Assembly: GCA_963920685.1 (NCBI GenBank)
Contig: OY987331.1
Span: 50,034,523-50,098,522 of the forward strand
Length of the DNA: 64,000 bases
DNA from: Polydrusus tereticollis
Taxonomy: Eukaryota; Arthropoda; Insecta; Coleoptera; Curculionidae
Direction: 5' to 3'
Shown here: in pieces, positions 1-11,030 of the stretch
Layout of the letters: each line of letters starts with the position of its first letter
How positions within the stretch are numbered: the first letter of the stretch is position 1
Translations under genes and position numbers: made by a program
Notes under the pieces: model-generated
The model's input: the letters and a program-made list of their open reading frames with translations, nothing else
What the model was told of the DNA's origin: nothing
The model's database searches: none

Positions 1-1390
1 AGAGTTCCAAATTAAAATGTTAAATAAATGTTATAAGCACTTTAACACCCGGTATAGTCTAGCATTGACAAAAACAGTTCAATGAGTACAAACAATTTAT
101 TCAATAAGTAAACAAACGACACTGACAAAAATTATCAATTTAACGAAGCAAATGTTTGGGTGAATCACACGGACGCTCTTGGCTTCAGGCTCGCCAAAAG
201 TTAAATGTCCCGCCGGTTCCGCGGCAATCACCCGGCATTCCCGCCAACGGCGCCGGGCTCCAAAATTGCTGACTCTAACAATATATAAGCAGGTTCTATT
301 AGGGTTAATAATGCATGCTTTCTCTTTATTGTTTGTGTTAGTTGTATTGGACGCCGTTCTAGTTTGTGATCTTGTGCTGCTATCTTTTCTCATATTTCTA
401 CAATGGTTTCGTGATGTTCTTGATCTATTTAAAGGTAGCTGGTAACCGATTTCGAAGTATAATGGCCAGTCATTTTTTAAGTTCCTGCTCTGCAATACCG
501 CCTTTTGCAAGTTTTGTGCGGCTGTACTCTAAGTGAGTAATTAGTAATTTTTGTTTTTTTCAACATCTAGATCCACTGTTTTTGCTTGTGTTGTAATCCA
601 GTTTACCCAACAGCACTGTTTTTATACCATCGACTTTTCCAAAACGGATTGACCGTTAAAAATAAACGATCCTTTTCAATTCCTTATCGTCTTGATTTTA
701 GCTGGTAAAACAATTGGGTCGGGATTTTCCATATTAACGAAAAGCTATTTAGATAGAGCGCATACCTGGTTTAGATCCACCTTGTGTTGTTTTAATCATA
801 ACCCACGTGTGAGTTATAAGCTACTTTATTAGTCTAAAATCGAATTAATAATGTTCACTTTATATGTAAGCATTATGTAAGTGATGGATAAAGGTTATTT
901 TGAGAAGAATTTAATTGTGCAAATATAAGAGTTGTCATTTTAAAATAGAAAATTAGCGGAAGGGACGTTCATTTGTTTTTTAGGTAAAAATTAGAATCCC
1001 GCTTAAGCGTGAAATAAACCCCAATTTCAAATATCTTTCAACATAACGGTGTGGTGCTATGTATAATCATTTCCTGTTAGTTCGCAGACTCTTAAAGGAA
1101 CAAGAGTCCTCTCCGTGGGAAAACACAATCAGAAATCGGAATACTGATGATAACATCATCTATAAGATGACGCGGACTCTGACGTACGATAGCAGGAAAC
1201 CTGTGGTCCTTTGTCAGACGTAAATACAAACAATTTAGTTTCAGATCCTAGTAATAAAGTTGAATTGTTGACAGACAGTCTTCACGAACAATTTTGCGGG
1301 AACCCAACGACGGACCCGCAGAGGGATGCACGGGTAACCAAAACGGTACAGATTTACAAAACTATTCAAAACCCGATCCAAAATTTGCTA
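1..1390. other. No supported gene
   Basis: Mostly AT-rich sequence with one GC-rich island around 200-260. Open frames exist on both strands (for example 97-510 minus), but none shows a recognisable domain, repeated-family signature or splice context, so I annotate no gene here. Confidence 0.5.
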
Positions 1391-1399
1391 TGCACGGTG

Positions 1400-1536
1400 T
1401 TTCCTAACTACGGTACGAAACTTCAGAGGGTGATACGTGAAACGAAGCAACTCCGGACATATGTTTATATAGGAACTTTTTTTCTTAACACGACCTTACG
1501 TATTACCTTCTGAAGTTTCGTACCGTAGTTAGGAAA
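1400..1536. repeat. Hairpin-forming inverted repeat
   Basis: Two 31-base arms (1400-1430 and 1506-1536) are reverse complements with a single mismatch and are separated by a 75-base spacer. The arms read TTTCCTAACTACGGTACGAA and onward. No transposase or target duplication is visible. It may be a small fold-back element or part of a larger decayed repeat. Confidence 0.75.
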
Positions 1537-1611
1537 CAGCCTGTGTAAGCCAGGACAGAACTTAACACTGGCTGTCTGTTAACGATACAAGTGTAGGTAC
1601 AATTTGTTAAA

Positions 1612-2272
1612 ATTCTTGGCAAGTTTAAAATTAACTATAGGGTACAATCATGAACAATCTTCCTTGATCCAGACTACATTGTGGCTACCTTCAAGGCATT
1701 AGTTGCTGACGAGGAAGTGCTGTTGACTCTTAGGTTCACATAACTTGGTCTGAGACTTTTCCTAATATACCTATGTGTTGTTGAATCAGTTGTTGATACA
1801 ATTTCTTTTATATTCATGGACTAAAGTTTCTCCACTTCTAACCATTAAATTGAGCCTCCATGACTTGGTTGTATCTGTCAATTTTTAACCAAACATAACT
1901 GTTTAATTCAATCTATGTTATTAAGATGAAGATGATTGTTCATACAGTTGAAACATGTAGGATAAAATCTAGTTTTATTTTACCCAATAAAAATATATTG
2001 TGGAGGAAGACCGCATGTCTACTACACATTATCTTATTCACTCCACTAAAAGAATGGACTGCTTCTTGAAATTTGAAAGAACTGGTCAAGTTACTTTAGT
2101 AGGTGCATGAATATAAAAGAAATTTCATCAAGAGAAGATTCATAGAATTAGATATTTGATTCAACAATGAATGTATTAGGAAAGGCCTCAGATCAAGTTA
2201 TGTGAACCTGGAAGAGTGTTCGTGATTATACCCCATATTTCATTCTAAACTTGCCAATAATTTTAAGTCATT
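1612..2272. repeat. Decayed fold-back repeat with long arms
   Basis: The left arm (about 1612-1826) and right arm (about 2096-2272) are imperfect inverted copies. Shared blocks include TTGGCAAGTTT, GGTTCACATAACTTG and TTTCCTAATA. A short block around 1834-1890 also recurs in direct orientation around 2277-2330. No coding sequence lies between the arms. It is probably an old non-autonomous element. Confidence 0.6.
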
Positions 2273-2518
2273 GTTCCTCCGCTTTTAATCATTAAATTGA
2301 GCGTTCATCACTTGGTTATGTCTACCATTCTCAAAGAGACCTGATATACACTTACCCGCAAATGAACGCACAACCAAAAACTATGCTCAATTTCAAATTT
2401 GATTTTCTCGCGAACCGATAAATCGATTTCGATAATTTTTCTTTTAAACTGTAGCTTTTTTCTTTGGTAATTGCACCGTGATAGAATTTTTTATTCAGAT
2501 TTTAGTTTTAGGCCTATA

Positions 2519-4177
2519 CAGGGTGCAACAATGAGAACAGTTTTTTTACGTTAAATTTGAGACACCCTCTAGGGAGCATTAGCAACAACAACGGACGCAT
2601 GATGAAATCATACGGTAGCATAATGTTTTCTTGACATTTTGTTTTTTTAATTTCACTGATATCTGTACGACCAAAGAAAATACAGAGTTTTATACCAGAA
2701 CATGTTTTTCTTTAATAAATCACAATTTTACTGGATACTCACTTGGTTTAATAAACAAAGTAGTCTATGATAAATCAACAATACCAGCAAATGTCAGTTT
2801 TTGACAATTTCCATATTCATGTATCGTCTTAAATTGGATAATTGAGTTCATAATTTCTGATTTATTATTATTTGGTGACAATGGAACGTGTTAGAAGGAA
2901 TATGACTCTGGATGAATGTGTTCAAGCAGTGACGTTACATAATGAAGGAGTAAGCTACAACGCCATTGGTTCGAGATTAGGATTTGCACATAGGTACAAC
3001 AATTTCTCGTGTTGTCCAATGCTTCAGGGAAACTAATGACTATAACGTAAGTCCACGACAAGGCAGACCTCGGGTAACTACAGTTGTTCAAGATCGCTAT
3101 ATTAGACTTTGTGCTTTAAGAGAACGTTTTACCACATCAAGGAAGCTTTTGACACAACTCAGTGCAGTTCATAGTATTGATACTGTGAGGAGACGCCTTT
3201 CTGATCACAATTTACATGTCAGAGTTCCAGCGACAGGCCCTAGATTAAATACAGGTCACCGCAGAGCTAGACTGCAATTTGCCAGGGAACATTTATACTG
3301 GACTATTGAGGACTGGGAACAGGTTCTATTTACCGACGAATCTAGGTTTTGTCTATATAGCTCCGATAGACGTCTAAGAGTTATCCGCCGGCCAGATGAG
3401 CGTTATGCACAGTGCACAACATACGTAAAACAACTTTATTTAATGGAGGCTCTGTGATGTTTTGGGCTGGAATATCCTTTACAGCACGGACTGATATTCG
3501 GATATCGTACCTTTGCGTGGGGTTCTTTAAATAGCGAAAGGTATATCAGTGGCATTTTGTCTGAGCACGTTGTCCCTTTCGCTCCGTATATTGGGAATAA
3601 TTTCTTACTAATGCACGATAATGCAAGACCTCATGCAGCGCGCATCGTCAATGCATATTTACATGAAGTAAATATTCGAACTCTAAATTGGCCACCGCGC
3701 AGTCCCGATTTAAATCCTATAGAGCACTTATGGGATATTATAGGTAGGGCACTAAGACAGTATCAACCTCCTCCTGCCAACCTGCAAGATGTCCAAGTAA
3801 TGGTTACCAATATTTGGAATGGACTTGACCAAAATCAAATATCCAATTTAATATCGAGTATTCCGAGGCAATGTGAGGCAGTCATTAGAAGTAGAGGTGG
3901 AGACACGCGCTACTAATGTACCATTTTTGCTATTTATTGTTAGTGTTACATATTCTTAGTTTAATGTTGTCAAAATAATATTTTAATTAAAAAAACATGT
4001 TCTGGTATAAAACTCTGTATTTTCTTTGGTAGTACAGATATCACTGAAATAAAAAAAAATGTCAAGAAAACATTATGCTACCGTATGATTTCATCATGCG
4101 TCCGTTGTTGTTGCTAATGCTCCCTACAGGGTGTCTCAAATTTAACGTAAAAAAACTGTTCTCATTGTTGCACCCTG
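2519..4177 (+). mobile_element. Tc1-like DNA transposon, DD34E
   Basis: The ends read CAGGGTGCAACAATGAGAAC and its inverse, flanked by TATA on both sides, as expected for TA-targeting Tc1/mariner elements. The inverted terminal repeats run about 190 bases (2519-2712 and 3988-4177). The element carries one broken transposase gene. Confidence 0.85.
2881..3916 (+). pseudogene. Tc1-like transposase, frameshifted
   Basis: A DDE transposase that would cut and rejoin the element's own ends. The frame starts at ATG 2881 (MERVRRNMTLDECVQAV) with an N-terminal helix-turn-helix and a GRPR motif (about 3065). The catalytic motifs are D in FTDESRF (about 3340), D in MHDNARPHAAR (about 3617) and E in DLNPIEHLWD (about 3723). 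The last two are separated by 34 residues, so DD34E. At least two frameshifts (near 2990 and near 3420-3550) break the gene, so it cannot encode an active enzyme as it stands. Confidence 0.85.
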
Positions 4178-4869
4178 TATAGGCCTAAAACTAAAATCTG
4201 AATAAAAAATTATATCACAGTGCAATTAACAAAGAAAAAAGCTACAGTTTAAAAAAAAATGATCGAAATCGATTTATCGGTTCGCGAGAAAATCAAATTT
4301 GAAATACAGCATAATTTTTGGTTGTGCGTTACATTTGCGGGTAAGATAAGAAATAAAGACACACTAAGTCTCGGTCTCAGTCAAATTATAATTTTAGTTA
4401 GGTGGTGGTGGTTACATGTCTCGCCCAAACAATGAGTATCATCAGACCTAAAACCAGAGTCGTACGAAAACATCTGATTTACACATATAAAGTTTAAAAG
4501 CCTAACCTACCTTAGGAATAATAACTTAAAAATCAATGAAAACACAATCACAAATGACAAATGACACAAAACAGATTAATTATTTTTAAAAAACGTTAGT
4601 GGACCATTACAAAATGTAAAATGATACGAGAAAATAAATAAACAATCTTAAAAATTACTCGACAACTATGGCGGGTTCGGGAGCAAACCAGACGCTTGCG
4701 GAGTAATAATTTACCTCTCAGGTACGGAACCCTAAAAATATAAGTGGCAGGTCGTAGTGCAACACGCCACTGTGTTCTATTACCGTAAACTGAAGTAAGA
4801 AGAAGATACTCACCTGAACGTTACTTTATGATTGATAATAATTACAGAAACAGGTTATAGAGACCTAAG

Positions 4870-5668
4870 TTAATTATTTAAGTTATTAAAGATAAAATGT
4901 GGCTCAAAATTAAACACTTCGTTTACGCAGTTAAGTATTGGACTCCTCTTTGCTTTGGTTATTTCTAGTTTTTCCAATAAATCCAGCCTTTTACCCTTTT
5001 GGCACTCGTGAAGAATGTTTACATTCGTAGGTGTTGAGAATTGATGTCCAGATTCCAATAAATGGTTTGCGAAAGCTGAGTTGGTATGTATTAGTTATAT
5101 CTGTGTTCTGATATTTGTGAACAAGACTAAGATGTTCCTGAACTCTGGTGGCTATTTTTCTTCCAGACTGCCCTACATAAATGATAGAACAGTCCCCACA
5201 ATTTAAGAAATACATCCCGGATCTCGACAGAGGATTTACTTTATCTTTGGTTTTAACTATGCTTTGTTTCAAAGTATTTGTAGTTTTAAAACTTAGGGAA
5301 ATTTTAAAAGGTTTAAAAAATTTTGCTAATAATTGTAGAGAAATGTTATCAAAAAATGTTAAAAATCTGTAATTGTTCATCGTATTTTGTGGATTGAAGT
5401 ATAAAATAGTATATGATATGATATGATATATTTGTTGAGTGAGGAATTTGTAATAAAGTTTATTAATCAACCTCAAGGGAAACCCGTTATAATTAGCTAT
5501 TTGTTTTATTATAGCTAATTCTTCATTAGAAGCTTCTCGAGACAACGCTAATTTAAACAACCTATAGAAAAAGGAGTTGAAGGAGGCAAATTTACAAGAA
5601 TATGGTGAATTAGAGCTAAACTGGATGACACTGTCAGTGGATGAGGGCTTTCTGTAGACTTTAAGCAT
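4870..5668 (-). pseudogene. Penelope-like RT C-terminus and GIY-YIG nuclease, frameshifted
   Basis: Reading from 5668 the frame starts LKVYRKPSSTDSVIQFSSN, matching the thumb region downstream of a Penelope RT. It continues to SRSGMYFLNC...IIYVGQSGRK, the GIY-YIG nuclease core (about 5220-5130). Near 5070 the frame shifts and the C-terminus continues as SGHQFSTP...LEKLEI to 4870. The catalytic RT (YxDD) part is missing. In Penelope-like elements the endonuclease is thought to open target DNA. This copy is 5'-truncated and dead. Confidence 0.8.
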
Positions 5669-6261
5669 TATGTTATTGCCATTCCTAATTAATAGAAGGT
5701 CTAAGAAGGGTAATTTACCTTCTTCAATTTCGAGTGTGAATGTTATTTAAAACTAGAAATAACCAAAGCAAAGAGGAGTCCAATACTTAACTGCGTAAAC
5801 GAAGTGTTTAATTTTGAGCCATATTTTATCTTTAATAACTTAAATAATTAACTTAGGTCTCTATAACCTTTTTCTGTAATTATTATCAATCATAAAGTAA
5901 CGTTCAGGTGAGTGTCTTCTTCTTTCTTCAGTTTAAGATAATAGAACACAGTGGCGTGTTGCACTACGACCTGCCACTTATATTTTTAGGGTTCTGTACC
6001 TGAGAGGTAAATTATTACTCCGCAAGCGTCTGGTTCGCTCCCGAACCCGCCATAGTTGTCGAGTAATTTTTAAGATTGTTTATTTATTTTTTCGTATCAT
6101 TTTACATTTTGTAATGGTCCAGTAACGTTTTTTAAAAAATTTTAATCTGTTATGTGTCATTTGTGATTGTGTTTTCATTGGTTTTTAAGTTATTATTCCT
6201 AAGGTAGGTTAGGATTTTATATGTGTAAATGAAAATCAGATGTTTTCGTACGACTCTGGTT

Positions 6262-6306
6262 TTAGGTCTGATGATGCCCATTGTTTGGGCGAAAGATGTA
6301 ACCACC
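6262..6306 (+). ncRNA. Hammerhead-like motif in Penelope arm (degenerate)
   Basis: The core reads CTGATGA, then a 5-bp stem GCCCA/TGGGC with a short loop, then GAAA, then GATGTA and ACC. GGT before and ACC after could pair as stem I. Two points weaken it: an extra T between CTGATGA and the stem, and a G where C would close the tiny stem III (the inverted arm copy near 4403-4447 has C there but has lost GAAA). This is probably a decayed Penelope hammerhead. Confidence 0.45.
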
Positions 6307-6363
6307 ACCACCTAACTAAAATTATAATTTGACTAAGACCGAGACTTAGTGTGTCTTTATTTC

Positions 6364-7069
6364 TATGGTTATGTCTGTCAGTCTTTTACTACAGGCACCA
6401 GTAGCAAACAATCGTTGTTGTCACTTCCTCCCATTAGCGCATCTCTTTTGTCTATGATTGTCACTTAATAAAAAACTGTATTTTTCTACTACTGTATAAA
6501 TAAATTAACCCTCGGGCCCTTGCAACACGAAAGATCACGAAAGTAAACATTAGAGTTACCTGAATATTATACGTTGCTAGCTACGAAAGTAGTATGTTTC
6601 TAGCTACGAAAGTAATACTTTCGGTGCCAGGAAAAAAAAACACGAATACTCAAACCATTTCAGAAACAGGTTGTACGTTTGATAGTATCTATCTTTCTAA
6701 TTGGGAGTTCAATTAGAAGAAATTAATGAGGTAAATCGCCACAATTATATAAAGCCTATAAATGAGGAGAGAGATATACATAAAAGTTAATTGCTGGTTA
6801 AACAGAAATGAAAATAAATTTGTGAACTAAGAAAATGATCTTAAATCAATAGCTACTAGTCGGCTTGATACAGAAATAGACATGTCAGTGGAAGCAGGAA
6901 AAAGTAGATATGAAGACAAACTTGAGAAAATCCTGTTAAGACAAACTATAGATAAATAATTACCGTTTTTCTCCTGAAATGTTAAAGATTTGCCCAGTTT
7001 TTATAGTTAAAGTACACGACAAAAATACTTGACTTATGAGAGGAAGAAAATGTATGTAGATTAAAAAAA
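6364..7069. other. No supported gene
   Basis: AT-rich sequence between the Penelope-like element and the BEL/Pao remnant. A short direct repeat GCTAGCTACGAAAGTA... / TCTAGCTACGAAAGTA lies near 6575-6620. The stretch from about 6700 may be the degraded start of the BEL/Pao gag, but I cannot align it by eye. Confidence 0.4.
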
Positions 7070-7071
7070 TG

Positions 7072-8521
7072 TTAGAAAGGTGATTCACGAAGATCCGTAG
7101 AAGGCTTATTAATTTCCGTATCAATTGCAGCAATCTCTATCATGGAAATACTTAAAAATAAATATGGAAGGCTAGATGTTATATTAAGAACTTTGGTAAG
7201 TGAAGCAAAGTTGATACCTATAGTTAGAAGTAATGATTTTATGACTTTAAAATATTTTTCTGAAACCGCCACAAATTTAGTAAGTACTTATCTTTGCATC
7301 GCTTGATATGCAAAATTACCGGTCTTATCTCCAATTGCTGTACGAAATGATGCAAAGACTTCTCTATGGCATGCGGCCTTTCTGGGGGGAAAAAAGTAGC
7401 GAGAGACCATAAAAGTTACAATTTAATAGATTTTAAGAACTTGATTTATGACAAAGCTCAGGCAGCTAGTTATGTTCAAGGAACAGTTAATCACAGATTA
7501 CCAAATTATGATGAGTTTAAAGGAACAATGGTACTCACAAAGATTTGCGTAAAGTGTACATACTATATGCAATGAAAATCATAACTTAAAATGTGACACA
7601 TTTTTGGAAATGAGCGTAGATGAACGATGAAAGTTTGTCAAAGGCAATTACATGTGTTCCTCTTGTTTAAAATCAACACATTTACTAATCCTCAGTCAGG
7701 GACATCCAGTCAAGTAGTAGCTCACACAATCAAAAAACAATATAATGAAATTTTACTAAAAATTGCTCCAGTCATTTTAAAAACTGAAAATATCAAAGGA
7801 AAATATAGAGAAGATATATGCACTTTTTGGTGGAGGCTCAACTATATAAGTCTTGTTGATGAAGAACTAGCAACAGAACTAGATATGTATAAACCTGAAA
7901 CAATTTTAAACTTAAGGTAGACAGATCGAGATACTTATAAACGAACAGATACAAGAATGGTTAATTTTCAAATTGCTGGTGAGTCGGAGAAAATGTTCTA
8001 CAAAAAGAGTAATATTTACACTTTCAAAGATATGGATCTACCAGTACAAGATATTAACATAAAAAAATACAAAAAAAAGTGGAAACATTTACAAAATACT
8101 ACATTTGAAAACATTAACAGAAAATTCAGGCAACACCTCTTATAGGCCAGGATTCTTGGGACTTGATTACGGCAAGAAAACTTACAGAAGGTCCTAAAAA
8201 TTCTCCCGCCCTAACTTACACTAAGCCTGGGTGGATAATTCATGGACACCTTGGTTAGTTAAGGGGAATATTAAATGAAACTATTAGTCTTCATATTCGA
8301 CAAGAGGAAAGAGGAAAGAGATGAAGAATTACATGATTTGGTCAAGAATTTTTCTAGTAACAGAATCTTTGGATATAGAGTATATCGAAGCACAACAGTG
8401 GATAGAAGATGAAAGAGCAGAAAGTATTTTAAAGAAAGTTTTTATAAAGAAAAAAGATAGATGGGAACATGAAAAATTGCCCGACAGTAAATCTATGGCA
8501 TTAGGAAGATATACCGGGTGA
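7072..8521 (+). pseudogene. BEL/Pao LTR retrotransposon remnant (gag-protease-start of RT)
   Basis: Short plus-strand frames line up in BEL/Pao order. First comes a gag-like block MEILKNKYGRLDVILRTLVS (about 7141). Next is a zinc-knuckle-like MSVDER...CSSCLKSTHL (7610-7690). Then comes the protease-end signature SPALTYTKPGWIIHGHLG (about 8200). Last is the RT leader ESLDIEYIEAQQ...LPDSKSMALGR (8355-8510). Many stops and frameshifts separate the blocks, and no LTRs were recognised. Family assignment rests on these conserved phrases and is reasonable rather than certain. Confidence 0.65.
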
Positions 8522-8741
8522 CAATGAAATCGTTTGACAGAACCTCACTTAATAATCGTTCAATATAGTAACTTGAAATTTTAGTAATATAATATAGTTT
8601 AGAGAGATGCAAATTTTTCATCAAAAATATTTTGAATATCACTTCTGGTTTTTACCGGAAGTGAGGTTAGGTCGCTTATTTTAAATGACACCCTGTATAT
8701 TTTTTTAAATCTTTGAATAAAGCTCTAAATTCCCTTTTTCC

Positions 8742-9418
8742 ACTACTAACCTATAACATCGCCATTATTGACCGATTAGTTAGAAATCGTTTTTCTCTAC
8801 CTTATAAGTTATTATTGACCATAATAATAAGTCATTGAAATCCATTATTGACCGATCTTCAAGAATCTATTTGAACGCAGGTAACTTGATTTTTTGATTC
8901 TACAACATGAATTCATAAAGGTGATTTCTTGTGGTTAGGCAACCAGATAATTATCAATATACATATTAGATTATTACAGATGCTATTGTAAAATATCGAT
9001 ACAATCAACATTTTTCCTGCTTCCATCCTTAATTCTGGAGGTGTACACATAATAATATCACTAACATTTGCTACGCTCATTTTTTAAAAAAACGGAAACT
9101 CGTGAAATCTAATGACATAAATGAACAAAAATTGACATTAACAAAGCCATCTGACAAAATATTTTGCCAATTCCAAAGCGCAGGTAACTTGATTAAAAAA
9201 TATACTTATACCTACCTATAATTTTTTATAATTATTAATACTATAAAGATAAATGTCTTATAAAAGTTTGTAGTAGTGGAAAAAATATTATATTAACCAC
9301 GGTTTAAACAGCTTATAGCCCTCGCGTCTTAAATCCCTCGTCGCTTCGCTCCTCGTGATTTAAACTCACCGCTCGGGCAATAATGATGGCTGTCTAAACC
9401 TTGGTTGATAATATACTA
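8742..9418 (-). repeat. Unclassified interspersed repeat X, complete-looking copy
   Basis: This block, in inverse orientation, matches the two segments 24190-24376 and 27584-28146, between which an RTE LINE has inserted. Its end segment contains a near-palindrome, TAACCACGGTTTAAACAGC ... GCTGTCTAAACCTTGGTT, around a GC-rich core with CTCGTCGCTTCGCTCCTCG. No coding region is evident. The superfamily is unknown. Confidence 0.7.
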
Positions 9419-10120
9419 TTTTAATCACGAGGTGTCATTTGCTTTTAAAATGGCGGCGTAGGATACGATTTTCTCAAATTCAAAATGGAGTATTAGCCGC
9501 GTGACATAAGTTTTTATCCTATGACGTTTTAAAATGGTAACATTAGGTTATTTTTTTCAACGTTTAATAAAACTGAGGTGAAATGTGTATTTAGAATCTC
9601 ATAGGATAGTTTTAATTTTTATTTGACATTAGCAATAGTCGGGAACATTTTTATTCGTGATTTTTAATGGAAAATACCAAATGTCAAAATACCTTGAAAT
9701 ACTATCGTGAGTTAGTTATTTACAAATGTATAATGCTTTATCATATTGTAAAGAATTTTCAGAGAATATTTTTAATGATTGTATTAGGTACACATATTTT
9801 ATTTTACTTCATATTATCTACCGTACCGTAACCCTTTTTATTATTATGTTACTAATTATTTCTTACACCCTGATACATATCAATATTTTGGTAACTTAGA
9901 TAATAAAGTAGTCTTACTGGAACATTAAACCAATGCCGCGTGCTGTTGATATTCTGTGACCGTGCAGTCCATCTTATTTCACCAAAAAAATTAGTTTCTC
10001 AGCAGGCTATGGAAACAAAACATGAAAGTAATTTTGACATTACCAAATCGAATAAGTAGAATTAAATTGGCGTATCTGGTTTATCGGTATTTTGGCTAGA
10101 TTCATACGTATCCAATAATA
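9419..10120. other. No supported gene
   Basis: AT-rich sequence with no recognisable domain. It lies between repeat X and a mariner-like pseudogene and probably includes the 5' terminal repeat of that element, but I could not match its ends. Confidence 0.4.
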
Positions 10121-11006
10121 ATGGTTTATACGAGGGAAGATCAAATTGATATGCTCCTAATTTATGGCGACTGTAAGAAAAACTTAAGGCTTGCTGCAAG
10201 ATTATATGCCGAACGGTATCCAGATCGGGAGATTCCACCAAGGGGCTTATTCCCTTGACTTAAAAAAACACTTAAAGAATCAAGGTAATATCCACAATAA
10301 TGACAATAACCAACGTTTTATAGTAAGTGAAGAAAGCAAAATAACCGTTTTGGATTAAGTAGAATATGAACATACCGCTTCAGTTCGCGAATTAGAAGTG
10401 GAGTGTGCTGTGAACCGAGAAAGCGCAAGACAAATTTTGGAGAAACATGGTTTCAAATCATTTAAATACCAAGTTAATCACCATCTCTATGATAATGACT
10501 TCCAAGAAGATTAGATTATTGTAATTGGTTTTTGGCGAGTCTTAATAACAATGCAACTTTCCACCACAAAATAGTATTTACGGACGAGTCAAGATTTACT
10601 AATCTGGGTATGTTTAATCGAAACAACACTCGATACTGGGCAAAGGAAAACCAGCACCAGCAAGAACAGCACCAAAACACAGCTTTTCAAGAGCTCTTTG
10701 GTGTCAGTGTGTGGTTGGGTATTATGGGAACAAATATTATTGGTTCAATTTTTTTCCACGGTTCTTTAAATGGGGAGATGTATTTAGGCTTCCTGCAACG
10801 ACAATATAACATTTCAACAAGATGGTGCCCAGCACATAACTCACGCATTGCAACCAACTATTTGAGCCGCAGATTCGGAGAAAAATGGCTTGAAACAAAC
10901 GGGCCAACCCGTTGGCCGGCAAGGTCCCCTGATTTGACTCCGGTTGATTTCTCCATATATGGGGCTATCTTAAACAAAAGGTTTATGCTAGACCCCTTCA
11001 GGACCT
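10121..11006 (+). pseudogene. Mariner-like transposase (DD41D-related), decayed
   Basis: The frame starts at ATG 10121 (MVYTREDQIDMLLIYGDCKK), the usual N-terminus of this insect transposase group, and soon breaks at stops. The catalytic part resumes at about 10532. It has FTDESRF as the first aspartate block, RYWAKENQHQ, then a damaged second block where the usual QxDG is replaced (RWCPAHNSR remains). The third block WPARSPDLTPVDF is intact. Loss of the second aspartate plus frameshifts make it inactive. The 3' end abuts the Crypton-like gene at about 11040. Confidence 0.8.
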
Positions 11007-11030
11007 AGAGAATTTGGAAAATCGGATCAG

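Larger units (their letters stand above)
2351..4345. repeat. Palindromic repeat split at its centre by a Tc1-like element
   Basis: The outer arms 2351-2518 and 4178-4345 are near-perfect inverted copies, starting CTTACCCGCAAATG and ending CATTTGCGGGTAAG. They meet at TAGGCCTATA on the left and TATAGGCCTA on the right. Without the element at 2519-4177 they would form one roughly 330-base palindrome. The alternative is that the arms are the outer part of unusually long TIRs of a single element. Confidence 0.6.
4352..6363 (-). mobile_element. Penelope-like retroelement fragment with inverted arms
   Basis: The arms 4352-4965 and 5747-6363 are inverted copies of about 610 bases and include the last part of the coding region. 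Between them lies a minus-strand frame for the C-terminal reverse transcriptase and GIY-YIG endonuclease region. Terminal repeats in inverted or direct arrangement are a known habit of Penelope-like elements. The right arm carries a hammerhead-like motif on the plus strand (about 6262-6306), with a degenerate counterpart in the left arm. Confidence 0.8.

Noticed and set aside
97..510. Long minus-strand ORF of 137 codons with a plus-strand ORF over it
   Set aside because: No known domain, opposing frames of similar length, and no splice or promoter context; likely chance.
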